7,022 nt of DNA from Candidatus Scatomorpha stercorigallinarum (GCA_018713375.1 DVOV01000240.1:1-7022), one strand, 5' to 3'; positions 1 through 6,687 are shown, numbered from the stretch's first letter. Made by a program: numbers and translations. Notes: generated by a model not told the origin, from the sequence alone.

Positions 1-587
1 GCCGTCTTGCCCACGCCGGGCTGGCCGATCAGGCAGGGGTTGTTCTTCTGCCGGCGGTTGAGGATCTGTATCACGCGCTCGAGCTCCTCCTCGCGGCCGA
101 TCATGGAGTCCAGCTTGCCCTCGCGCGCGCGGTCCGTGAGGTTGATGCAGTAGGTGTCCAGGAACTTGCGCTTGCCGCGCTGCGGCGCGCCCTGGGGCGG
201 CTGCTGCGGGCCGGACTGGGCGGAGGCGTTGCCCTCCTGCACCGGGCCGTCCTGCCGCGCGGGCAGGTTGGGGCCGCTGCCGCCGCCGAAGAGGCGGTTG
301 AGGAAGGGGAAGGTGGCGGTCTTGCCCTCGTCCTCGTCGTCCGCGCCGTCGCCGGTGTCGGAGAGGGCCTCCGGCCCGCCGAGGGCGTCCATCATCTCGC
401 TGGAGAGCGAGTCGAGGTCCTCGTCGGAAAGGCCCATGCGGTTTATCACGTCGTCCACGGGCTTGATGTGCAGCTCGCGGGCACACTTCAGGCAGAGGCC
501 CTCGTTCTTGGTCTCGCCGTTCTCGACTTTGGTTATGAATATCACGGCCATGTTCTTGTGGCAGCGTGAGCAAATGGTTGGCTGCAT
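1..587 (-). CDS. ClpE/ClpC-like AAA+ protease ATPase with N-terminal zinc finger (partial)
   Basis: This is the N-terminal 195 codons of a Clp/Hsp100 unfoldase; the rest lies beyond the left edge. Such proteins unfold substrates and feed them to the ClpP protease in the cytoplasm. A four-cysteine zinc finger is visible (C6-x2-C9 and C32-x2-C35), followed by an acidic stretch (about 52-88) and a flexible Gly/Pro/Gln-rich linker (about 100-138). The first AAA+ domain then begins ([20 protein letters not shown], about 152-171), and Walker A GQPGVGKT is at 188-195. There is no Clp_N repeat domain between finger and AAA+, which is the layout of Gram-positive ClpE rather than ClpC, although the database name could be either. 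The ATG at 585-587 is chosen because AGGGAG lies 7 bases upstream and the finger starts at once. The gene has its own promoter with a CIRCE operator, so heat-shock control by HrcA is likely. Only the D2 domain and C-terminus could settle ClpP binding. Confidence 0.93.
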   Translation of the reverse strand, partial: MQPTICSRCHKNMAVIFITKVENGETKNEGLCLKCARELHIKPVDDVINRMGLSDEDLDSLSSEMMDALGGPEALSDTGDGADDEDEGKTATFPFLNRLFGGGSGPNLPARQDGPVQEGNASAQSGPQQPPQGAPQRGKRKFLDTYCINLTDRAREGKLDSMIGREEELERVIQILNRRQKNNPCLIGQPGVGKT

Positions 588-594
588 GGTATAT

Positions 595-600
595 CTCCCT
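595..600 (-). promoter_or_regulatory. Ribosome binding site of the Clp ATPase gene
   Basis: AGGGAG on the minus strand with a 7-base spacer to the ATG at 585-587. It supports this ATG as the start. Confidence 0.75.
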
Positions 601-635
601 GTTTTATAAAAATGTCCCGATGCCTTAAAGACAAA

Positions 636-662
636 TTAGCACTCTATATTACCGAGTGCTAA
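636..662 (-). promoter_or_regulatory. CIRCE operator (HrcA binding site)
   Basis: A perfect CIRCE inverted repeat is visible: TTAGCACTC, nine bases, then GAGTGCTAA, with no mismatch in either 9-base arm. CIRCE is the operator bound by the heat-shock repressor HrcA, classically in front of dnaK and groESL operons. Its right edge shares bases 661-662 with the predicted -10 box (661-666), and the expected transcription start falls inside it. HrcA binding should therefore block initiation, and the element would also lie in the 5' leader of the mRNA. hrcA itself is not in this window. Confidence 0.96.
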
Positions 663-689
663 TTTATCACCATGTACGGCTTTTGTCAA
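661..689 (-). promoter_or_regulatory. Promoter of the Clp ATPase gene
   Basis: On the minus strand, TTGACA (684-689, perfect -35) is followed after 17 bases by TAAATT (661-666). TG one base upstream of the -10 hexamer makes it an extended -10. This is a good housekeeping-sigma promoter. It overlaps the edge of CIRCE and lies 74 bases or more upstream of the start codon. No CtsR-type direct heptamer repeat is seen around it. Confidence 0.82.
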
Positions 690-717
690 CACCATGCCGC
701 GTGAATTGACAGTTTGT

Positions 718-1434
718 TCATATTCCCACGCCGCTGGTGATGAAATCGATGGAGATGAAGAATTTGGCGAGGATGGTATTCTCCAGCGTGTCGCGGCCTA
801 TCACCAGGCCCAGGAAGCGCAGCGCCCAGCAGAGCAGGATGCAGTACACCATGCCGTTCACCAGGCCCATCACCGCCCCGCCGGCGTCGTTCAGCGTGTC
901 CATGTTCGGTATCTTGAACGAGAGGTTGGGGATGTTGCCGAGGGCCGTGAGGGCGATCAGGAAGACGATGAACACCAGCGCCACGCCGGCCACATAGGCC
1001 GCGCGGATGCAGAACACCTCCACCACCGACTCCTGGATGGTGGCGCCGTTGGCCGCGGCGTATTCCTCCGCCTCCGTGGCCATCTGGTCGGCGGCGTCGG
1101 CGTAGATGCCGGTGGAGGCGTAGCAGGCGGCGCAGAAGTCATGCCTCAGCGAGGGGTCGCCGGAGAGGACGTCCTCCACGGAGAGGCTGGTGTCGTCGAT
1201 GCCCAGGTCCTCCAGCACCTCGTTCTCCATGCGGTTCTGTATGTAACCGCTGACGAAGGGGCGCAGCACGGGCACGACCTCGTAGGAGTACGCCTGCGAG
1301 ACCAGGCTCGCGCCGTACAAAGAGATTATGGCCGCGAGCAGGGCGGCTATGCCCATGATCAGGCCTTTTTTATAGCCCGACCAGATGCTGATGATGATTA
1401 TGGCTAAGAGTACGAGGTCTATGACGGCTCTCAT
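718..1434 (-). CDS. CvpA family membrane protein
   Basis: This 238-residue inner-membrane protein resembles CvpA (colicin V production) family members. The family's molecular role is not established; E. coli CvpA has been linked to colicin V production and envelope stress. Hydrophobic segments are visible at about 3-18, 24-46, 145-166 and 185-211. The first two match the usual CvpA start, with a GYKKGL turn at 20-25, and the last carries the glycine-rich NDAGGAVMGLVNG stretch (182-194) typical of the family. Between the second and third segments is a long soluble insert (about 47-140), acidic and alanine-rich with two cysteines (C101, C104), which makes the protein longer than the common 160-180 residue form. 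The ATG is supported by AGGGAGGG six bases upstream. It is the last gene of the predicted operon, and no clear terminator follows its stop. Confidence 0.85.
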   Translation of the reverse strand: MRAVIDLVLLAIIIISIWSGYKKGLIMGIAALLAAIISLYGASLVSQAYSYEVVPVLRPFVSGYIQNRMENEVLEDLGIDDTSLSVEDVLSGDPSLRHDFCAACYASTGIYADAADQMATEAEEYAAANGATIQESVVEVFCIRAAYVAGVALVFIVFLIALTALGNIPNLSFKIPNMDTLNDAGGAVMGLVNGMVYCILLCWALRFLGLVIGRDTLENTILAKFFISIDFITSGVGI

Positions 1435-1440
1435 GCTTGG

Positions 1441-1448
1441 CCCTCCCT
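1441..1448 (-). promoter_or_regulatory. Strong ribosome binding site of cvpA-like gene
   Basis: AGGGAGGG on the minus strand ends six bases before the ATG at 1432-1434. It lies in the 24-base gap after the upstream stop codon, so this gene probably initiates translation independently, unlike most of the preceding overlapping genes. Confidence 0.75.
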
Positions 1449-1458
1449 GTATCTGGAT

Positions 1459-2520
1459 TCAAACGTATATCAGTTTTACCGAGTCGCGGCCGACGAGCAG
1501 CGCGCCGCCGTCCCTCAGCAGGGCGCTATGCGCGCCCTGCGCGTCCCGCTCCGCTGTCGCGCGCAGCGAGCGGTCGAAAAAGAGCGCCCGCTCCCCCGCC
1601 AGGCAGAGCACGCGGCCGCCCCCGGCGTCCAGGCTCAGCGGCGCGGCGGGCAGCGCGGTGAAGCCGGCCTCGCCGGCGGCGTCCACCGTCAGCAGGGCGT
1701 GGCCGCCCTCCCCGCTGAGGGCGACGGCGGCGAAGCCCTCGCCGAAGGCGGCGTCCGTGGCCTCATAGGGGGCGAAGGCCCGCTCGTCGGCGATGGTGCA
1801 GAGCGTGTCCAGCACCAGCGCGCGGTGGGCGGAGACGGCGCAGAGCGCGCCGCCGTCCAGCCAGCCGAGGCGGAAGAAGTATTCCCCCGGCAGCGTGTAG
1901 GACGCGAGCTGTTCCGTGCCGTCCAGGCGGGCGAGGCGCACTTCCCCGCCCTGCTCCGAGGCGGCGAGGACGGCCAGCGCCTCCCCGTCCGGCGAGACGG
2001 CGGCGGCGAGCGGCCAGGCGCTGTTGAAGTGCCAGCGGTAGAGCTCCTCCCCTTCCGGCGAAAAGACGGTGACGAGGCCGAGCTCCTCCTCCGTCAGCGA
2101 CACGGCGGCGACGTAGCCGGCCGCGTTCACATCGGCGGAGACGAGGCTGCCGGTCACGCCGAGCGTTCCCGCTTCGCCGCCGGGGGCGGCGTATACGAGC
2201 TCGCTGCCGCCGATGTCCCAGGCGGCGGCGCCGCCCTCCCCGCCCGCGGCGGCGGGGCGCCCAAAGCCGGGCGTCAGCTCATCCAGCGGCTCGAGGGCGG
2301 CGGAGCGCAGGCCTATGGACGTTGACGCCGCGGAGACGAAAGTGTTCCCGCCGGCGGCAAACGCGGCCGTGCCGGCGGCGTACCCGGGCGCGGAGCCGCT
2401 CCCCGCCCCCGGCGTGAGGGCCAGGGCCAGCAGCGCCGCCAGGCCGAGGCCGGCCAGCAGCGCGGCGTATGCGGGGCCCTTTGTGCGGCGGCGCTTCATT
2501 GCCTGCTGTTTTGTGCGCAT
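1459..2520 (-). CDS. Membrane-anchored extracytoplasmic protein, probable DUF5711 type
   Basis: Function is unknown. The 353-residue product begins with a very basic stretch (residues 1-15, many Lys/Arg) and one hydrophobic segment (about 17-36). This predicts an N-terminal signal anchor with the rest outside the membrane. The remainder is rich in Ala, Gly and Leu and shows short recurring beta-type units such as AAVSPDGEALAVLAA (about 179-193), ARLDGTE and LVLDTLC, which suggests a WD40/PQQ-like beta-propeller. Such proteins next to CvpA genes in Clostridia are commonly labelled DUF5711; I assign this from architecture and neighbourhood, not from a search. The start at 2518-2520 follows truA by four bases, and GGGGTG at the truA end can serve as its binding site; Met8 is a possible alternative start. 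A scaffolding or sensing role outside the membrane would be speculation. Confidence 0.72.
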   Translation of the reverse strand: MRTKQQAMKRRRTKGPAYAALLAGLGLAALLALALTPGAGSGSAPGYAAGTAAFAAGGNTFVSAASTSIGLRSAALEPLDELTPGFGRPAAAGGEGGAAAWDIGGSELVYAAPGGEAGTLGVTGSLVSADVNAAGYVAAVSLTEEELGLVTVFSPEGEELYRWHFNSAWPLAAAVSPDGEALAVLAASEQGGEVRLARLDGTEQLASYTLPGEYFFRLGWLDGGALCAVSAHRALVLDTLCTIADERAFAPYEATDAAFGEGFAAVALSGEGGHALLTVDAAGEAGFTALPAAPLSLDAGGGRVLCLAGERALFFDRSLRATAERDAQGAHSALLRDGGALLVGRDSVKLIYV

Positions 2521-2524
2521 CGAT

Positions 2525-3286
2525 TCACCCCATCAGCTTTCCGGCCTCCCCCTCGTACCAGACGCGGGAGAGATAGAGCCCCTGCGGCGGCATCGTGGGG
2601 CCGGTCAGGCGCCGGTCGCGCGTTTCCAGCAGGGCGGGGATGTCCCCCGGCTCCAGCTTGCCGTGCGAGGCGTAGACCATGGTGCCCACGATGGCGCGCA
2701 CCATGTTATAGAGGAAGCCGTCCGCGCAGACGGCGATGGTGATGAGCTCGCCCTGCCGCTCCGCGCGGCACCAGTGGACGGTGCGGACCGTGGTTTTCGT
2801 CTCCGTCCCCACGCTGCGGACGGCGGCGAAGTCGTGCGTGCCCTCGAAGGCGGCGCCGGCGGCGGCCAGGCGCTCAAAATCGAGCGGGGCGGGATAGAAG
2901 CACACGCGGCGCTGCAAAAAGGGGTCGCGTATGCGGGTGTTCATTATTTTATAGACGTATTCCTTCTTTATGCAGCTCCCGATGGCGTTGAAGCCCTCCG
3001 GCACGTCCACGGCGCGCAGCACGGCGATGTCGCCGGGCAGGCGGCTGTTCACCGCCAGGGGCAGGCGCTCCGCGGGGATGGCGCTCTCCGTGCGGAAATT
3101 GGCGCAGTAGCTGAGCGCGTGGACGCCGGCGTCCGTGCGGCCGCAGCCGGTGACCTTCACCGCATGGCCGCAGACCTTGCCGAGCGCCTTTTCGAGCGTT
3201 TCGGCGACGCTTATGTCGTTCTTCTGCACCTGCCAGCCGTGATATGCGCTGCCGTCGTAGCGCAGCCTGAGCGCGATGTTCCTCAT
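2525..3286 (-). CDS. truA: tRNA pseudouridine(38-40) synthase TruA
   Basis: TruA isomerises uridines 38, 39 and 40 of the tRNA anticodon arm to pseudouridine in the cytoplasm. The 253-residue product has normal family length. The opening MRNIALRLRYDGSAYHGWQ is diagnostic, and the catalytic motif GCGRTDAGVHA (about 47-57) carries the nucleophilic aspartate D52. Later family signatures are KKEYVYKI, GTHDFAAV and the C-terminal FLYNMVRAIVGTM block, which helps form the active site. The reading frame continues open far upstream of this ATG, but that extension overlaps ecfT in another frame and has no TruA similarity, so the ATG at 3284-3286 is the start. It overlaps the ecfT stop codon as ATGA with no strong Shine-Dalgarno, which predicts translational coupling to ecfT. 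The ecf-truA order is a conserved Bacillota arrangement. Confidence 0.97.
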   Translation of the reverse strand: MRNIALRLRYDGSAYHGWQVQKNDISVAETLEKALGKVCGHAVKVTGCGRTDAGVHALSYCANFRTESAIPAERLPLAVNSRLPGDIAVLRAVDVPEGFNAIGSCIKKEYVYKIMNTRIRDPFLQRRVCFYPAPLDFERLAAAGAAFEGTHDFAAVRSVGTETKTTVRTVHWCRAERQGELITIAVCADGFLYNMVRAIVGTMVYASHGKLEPGDIPALLETRDRRLTGPTMPPQGLYLSRVWYEGEAGKLMG

Positions 3287-4089
3287 AGGCCGAAGACGTT
3301 GAGCGTGATGACGGCGGCCAGCAGCGCGGCCCCGGCCAGCAGCGCCAGGTAGTCGCGCCGCACAAGGCGCAGCTGCTTCATGCGCGTGCGGCCCTCGCCG
3401 CCGTGGTAGCAGCGGCTCTCCATGGCCACGGCCAGCTCGTCCGCCCGGCGGAAGGCCGAGACGAACAGCGGCACCAGCAGCGGCAGCATGGCCTTCGCCC
3501 GCTCCAGCAGGCGGCCCGTGTCGAAGTCCGCGCCGCGCGCCCGCTGGGCGGACATGATCTTGTCCGTCTCCTCGATGAGCGTGGGGATGAAGCGCAGCGC
3601 CATGCTCATCATCATGCTCATCTCGTGGATGGGCACGCGGATCTTCTTCAGCGGCCCGAACAGGATCTCGAACCCGTCCGTGAGGGCCATGGGACTGGTG
3701 GTGTAGGTGAGCAGCAGCGTGCCGCAGATGAGCATCATGATGCGGATGACCATCAGCACCGCGCGCTTGATGCCCGCCGTGGTGACGGTGAATATCCACC
3801 ACTCGAAGAGCGTCGTGCCGCCCCTGGTGTAGAAGAGGTTTAGGATGCCGGTGAAGCAGATGATGAAGATGAGCGGCTTCATCCCGCGCAGGAGGTTGCG
3901 CGGCCTGACGCCGGAGACGGCCACCAGGCCCACGGTGACGGCGATCATCAGCGCGTAGCTGACATAGTCGCGCGCGGTGAAGAGCGCGGCGATGAATATG
4001 ACCACCCAGATGAGCTTCGTGCGCGGGTCCAGACGGTGGATGATGGTGTCCCCGGGGAAATACTGGCCGAGGGTGATGTCCTTCAGCAT
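3283..4089 (-). CDS. ecfT: ECF transporter transmembrane subunit EcfT
   Basis: EcfT is the membrane scaffold that links the two ATPases to interchangeable substrate-binding EcfS proteins in group II energy-coupling-factor transporters. The 268-residue product is hydrophobic with segments at about 26-38, 43-60, 70-88, 103-130 and 245-265. The cytoplasmic coupling region carries both expected signatures: AQRARG (181-186) and AMESRCYHGG (222-231), the second a variant of the classical Ala-Arg-Gly box. The opening, with HRLDPRTKL (18-26), is typical of the family. The ATG overlaps the end of ecfA2 by seven bases, and GGGGGTGGCGGG just upstream may serve as a binding site. Its stop overlaps the truA start. 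No EcfS gene is present in the window, in line with a shared module serving several S subunits. Confidence 0.96.
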   Translation of the reverse strand: MLKDITLGQYFPGDTIIHRLDPRTKLIWVVIFIAALFTARDYVSYALMIAVTVGLVAVSGVRPRNLLRGMKPLIFIICFTGILNLFYTRGGTTLFEWWIFTVTTAGIKRAVLMVIRIMMLICGTLLLTYTTSPMALTDGFEILFGPLKKIRVPIHEMSMMMSMALRFIPTLIEETDKIMSAQRARGADFDTGRLLERAKAMLPLLVPLFVSAFRRADELAVAMESRCYHGGEGRTRMKQLRLVRRDYLALLAGAALLAAVITLNVFGL

Positions 4090-4949
4090 CCCGCCACCCC
4101 CTTTGCCAGCGCCAGCAGCGCCGCGCGCAGCTGGTCGAGCGTATAGATGGACGCGGGCAGGGCCACGCCGCGCGCGCGCAGCGCGTCCGCGATGGCGGCG
4201 CTCTGCGGCACGTCGAGCCCCATTTCCACGAGCTCCCGCTGGCGGGAGAACACCTCGTCCGGCGTGCCGTCCATGGCCACGGCGCCCTCGTGGAACACGA
4301 TCAGGCGGTCGGCGATCTTGGCGGCGTCGTCCATGTCGTGCGTGACGAGCAGCACGGTGGAGCCCGTCTCGCGGCGGTAGTCGGTGATGTTCTGCATGAT
4401 GCCGGCGCAGCCGGCGGGGTCCAGCCCGGCCATGGGCTCGTCGAGGATCAGCACGCGCGGGCGCATGGCCATCACGCCGGCGATGGCCACGCGGCGCTTC
4501 TGGCCGCCGGAGAGCTCCAGCGGGCTGCGCTCGAAGAGCTCCTCCCCCACGCCGGTGAGGCGCGCGGCCTCCCGCACGCGCTCGTCGATCTCGCCCTCGC
4601 CGAGCTTCATGTTGCGCGGGCCGAAGGAAATGTCCTTATACACCGTCTCTTCAAAGAGCTGGTACTCGGGGTACTGGAAAACGAGGCCGACCTTGAAGCG
4701 CACGTCGCGCGTGGCCTCCTTGTTGGCGAAGATGTCCTCCCCGTCCACGTAGACGGCGCCGGAGGACGGGCGCAGCAGGCCGTTGAGGTGCTGCATGAAG
4801 GTGCTCTTGCCGGAGCCCGTGTGGCCGATGACGGCCACCAGCTCACCGGCGTGTATCTCCACGTTCACATCGCTGATGGCGACCTTTTCGAAGGGCGTGC
4901 CGCGGCTGTAGACGTGCGTCAGGTGCTCGGTGCGGATGACGGTATCCAT
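4083..4949 (-). CDS. ecfA2: ECF transporter ATP-binding subunit EcfA2
   Basis: This is one of the paired cytoplasmic ATPases that power ECF vitamin and metal uptake. The 288-residue product shows a full set of ABC motifs: Walker A GHTGSGKST (42-50), Q-loop in FQYPEYQLFEET (91-102, Q92), signature LSGGQ (146-150), Walker B LILDEP (167-172), D-loop GLD (175-177) and switch histidine H204. The sequence QYPEYQLFEET after the Q-loop is the usual mark of EcfA2 as opposed to EcfA1. All catalytic residues appear intact. The C-terminal extension (about 225-288) is the ECF-type tail that carries a dimer-contact region in the family. The ATG at 4947-4949 follows the ecfA1 stop by one base, and a purine-rich GGAAGGGGG stretch lies upstream. 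The gene overlaps ecfT by seven bases. Confidence 0.97.
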   Translation of the reverse strand: MDTVIRTEHLTHVYSRGTPFEKVAISDVNVEIHAGELVAVIGHTGSGKSTFMQHLNGLLRPSSGAVYVDGEDIFANKEATRDVRFKVGLVFQYPEYQLFEETVYKDISFGPRNMKLGEGEIDERVREAARLTGVGEELFERSPLELSGGQKRRVAIAGVMAMRPRVLILDEPMAGLDPAGCAGIMQNITDYRRETGSTVLLVTHDMDDAAKIADRLIVFHEGAVAMDGTPDEVFSRQRELVEMGLDVPQSAAIADALRARGVALPASIYTLDQLRAALLALAKGVAGC

Positions 4950-4950
4950 C

Positions 4951-5814
4951 TCAGCGCGCCCCCTTCCCAGCCAGCAGGGCCGCCACGGCGTCCGCGCACT
5001 CGTCCACGGTGAGGGCCGTGAGGGGCACGTCGTAGCCCGCCTGCCGCAGCGTCTGGAGCAGCCGGACGGTGGCGGGGGCGGTGAGCCCCTCGCGCCGGAG
5101 CAGCTCTATCTGTGAAAAGACCTCCCTCGGCGTCCCGTCCGCTATCACGCGCCCGTCCGACAGGGCTATGAGCCTGTCCGCGTTCACGCACTCGGACATG
5201 TGGTGGGTTATAAGCACGACCGTCATGCCGCGCTCGCGGCAGAGGCTCGTGACCGTGGAGATGACCTCCCGGCGGCCGACGGGGTCCAGCATGGCCGTGG
5301 GCTCGTCCAGCACCAGCACGCGCGGGTGCATGGCCAGCGCGCCGGCGATGGCCACACGCTGCTTCTGCCCGCCGGAGAGCAGGTGCGGCGCGTGCTGCCG
5401 GTATTCGTACATTCCGACGGTTTTCAGCGCATCGTCCACCCGGCGGCGGATCTCCGCGCTCTCCACGCCCAGGTTCTCCGGCGCGAAGGCCACGTCGTCC
5501 TCCACCACGTTGGCGACGATCTGGTTGTCGGGGTTCTGGAACACGAGGCCGACGGTCCCGCGCACCTCGAGCAGGCGCTCCTCGTCCGCCGTGTCCACCC
5601 CGGCGACGTAGATGTGGCCGGAAGTGGGCAGCAGTATGGCATTCAGCAGCTTGGCGAGCGTGCTCTTGCCCGAGCCGTTGTGCCCGAGCACGGCGACAAA
5701 GCTCCCGGCGGCAATCTCAAGGTCTATGCCGCGGAGCGTCTCCTCCGTGTCCCCGGGGTATGTGAAATGCAGGTCCTCTATCCTGATGATGGGCTCATTG
5801 GGCAAGGGTTTCAC
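4951..5814 (-). CDS. ecfA1: ECF transporter ATP-binding subunit EcfA1
   Basis: This is the partner ATPase of EcfA2, expected to form an EcfA1-EcfA2 heterodimer on EcfT. From the GTG start the product has 287 residues. It carries Walker A GHNGSGKST (44-52), Q-loop FQNPDNQIVA (92-101, Q93), signature LSGGQ (146-150), Walker B LVLDEP (167-172), and switch histidine H204. The NPDNQIVA sequence after the Q-loop is the usual EcfA1 mark. No active-site residue is missing. The start is uncertain. GTG at 5812-5814 overlaps the upstream stop as GTGA, but TTG at 5803-5805 has a much better placed AGGTGA. The TTG start would give a 284-residue protein beginning (M)PNEPIIRIEDLHFTY, and neither choice affects the ABC core. 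The gene is followed one base later by ecfA2. Confidence 0.96.
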   Translation of the reverse strand: MKPLPNEPIIRIEDLHFTYPGDTEETLRGIDLEIAAGSFVAVLGHNGSGKSTLAKLLNAILLPTSGHIYVAGVDTADEERLLEVRGTVGLVFQNPDNQIVANVVEDDVAFAPENLGVESAEIRRRVDDALKTVGMYEYRQHAPHLLSGGQKQRVAIAGALAMHPRVLVLDEPTAMLDPVGRREVISTVTSLCRERGMTVVLITHHMSECVNADRLIALSDGRVIADGTPREVFSQIELLRREGLTAPATVRLLQTLRQAGYDVPLTALTVDECADAVAALLAGKGAR

Positions 5815-5816
5815 CT
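5811..5816 (-). promoter_or_regulatory. Candidate ribosome binding site deciding the ecfA1 start
   Basis: AGGTGA on the minus strand, inside a longer GAGAGGTGA match to the anti-Shine-Dalgarno, ends five bases before TTG at 5803-5805. It overlaps both the GTG candidate start and the TGA stop of the upstream methyltransferase. If functional, ribosomes terminating on that gene would reinitiate at TTG rather than GTG. Confidence 0.6.
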
Positions 5817-6680
5817 CTCAACAGTCTCCCAGCGGCAGGCGGCGCCGCAGGGCAGGCAAAGGCCCGTGGCCGTCACGGGCAGGCCCAGCTCGCGGCTCTC
5901 CGCGCGGCCGCCGAAGCGGCGCGTGAATATGCTCTCGGCGATGTAGGTGAGCACGGAGGGCGAGAGGCCGGTGGTATAGGAGTTGATGATAACGAACAGG
6001 GGGTCGTCGCTGAGGACGCCGGCCGTGAGGCTGACGAAGTCCCAGAGGTCGTCCTCCAGCTTCCAGACCTCGCCGCCGGGGCCGCGGCCGTAGCTCGGCG
6101 GGTCCATGATGATGGCGTCATAGCGCCGGCCGCGGCGGATCTCCCGCTCGACGAAGCGCGCGCAGTCGTCCACGATCCAGCGCACGGGCCGGTCCGCCAC
6201 GCCGGAGGAGGCAGCGTTCTCCTTCGCCCAGGCCACCATGCCCTTGGCCGCGTCCACATGGCAGACGCTCGCGCCGGCGGCAAGGGCGGCCACGGTGGCC
6301 GCGCCCGTATAGGCGAAGAGGTTCAAAACGCTGATGGGCCGGCCGGCGGAGCGCACCTTGCGCATGATGTAGTCCCAGTTCGCCGCCTGTTCGGGGAAGA
6401 TCCCGGTGTGCTTGAAGCTCATGGGCTTGACGTTGAATTTCAGCTCCCCGTAGCTTATCTGCCAGCTTGCCGGAAGGCTGCCTCGGTCCCAGCTCCCGCC
6501 GCCGGAGGTGCTGCGCGTATAGCGCCCGTCGCAGTGCTGCCAGCGCCGGTCGGAGCGCGGCGTGTCCCATATGGCCTGCGGGTCCGGCCGCACGACCGTA
6601 TAGCGCCCCCAGCGCTCCAGCTTTTCGCCGCGGGAACAGTCCAGAAGCTCAAAATCACGCCATTTGTCCGAGACCCACAT
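5811..6680 (-). CDS. Class I SAM-dependent methyltransferase, RlmI/COG1092-like
   Basis: The 289-residue product is a Rossmann-fold SAM-dependent methyltransferase related to the RlmI/YccW group, which methylates 23S rRNA. Visible motifs are the pre-core HTGIFPEQAANWDYI (91-105), SAM-binding motif I LNLFAYTGAAT (119-129), acidic D143 in HVDAAKG, D171/D172, and motif IV DPPSYGRG (193-200). An N-terminal part of about 90 residues contains WGRYTVVRPDPQAIW (24-38). It is not an evident full PUA domain like that of E. coli RlmI. At the position where RlmI has an SCSG motif this protein has NSYTTG, so m5C chemistry is doubtful. An RNA substrate is plausible but unproven. The ATG at 6678-6680 has AGGGAG seven bases upstream. 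It is the first gene after a promoter, and its stop overlaps the start of ecfA1. Confidence 0.85.
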   Translation of the reverse strand: MWVSDKWRDFELLDCSRGEKLERWGRYTVVRPDPQAIWDTPRSDRRWQHCDGRYTRSTSGGGSWDRGSLPASWQISYGELKFNVKPMSFKHTGIFPEQAANWDYIMRKVRSAGRPISVLNLFAYTGAATVAALAAGASVCHVDAAKGMVAWAKENAASSGVADRPVRWIVDDCARFVEREIRRGRRYDAIIMDPPSYGRGPGGEVWKLEDDLWDFVSLTAGVLSDDPLFVIINSYTTGLSPSVLTYIAESIFTRRFGGRAESRELGLPVTATGLCLPCGAACRWETVER

Positions 6681-6687
6681 CGCGTTT

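Noticed and set aside
588..717. A terminator after cvpA
   Set aside because: No hairpin followed by a T-run is visible between the cvpA stop and the clp promoter, so read-through into the clp gene is possible.
694..1407. Long plus-strand frame opposite cvpA
   Set aside because: It is antisense to a clearly recognisable membrane protein, with His/Val/Gly/Arg-rich low-complexity translation, as expected from high G+C third positions.
1528..3352. Two long plus-strand frames opposite the DUF5711-type gene and truA
   Set aside because: They have no domain, are antisense to truA and its downstream neighbour, and have biased Arg/Ala/Gly composition. They are shadows of the minus-strand genes.
3287..3802. 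Upstream extension of the truA reading frame by about 170 codons
   Set aside because: The extension overlaps ecfT in another frame, is His/Arg/Ala-rich without similarity to TruA, and the family N-terminus begins exactly at the ATG at 3284-3286.
4290..5946. Long plus-strand frames opposite ecfA2 and ecfA1
   Set aside because: They are antisense to intact ABC ATPases, and their translations show only mirror-image low-complexity patterns.
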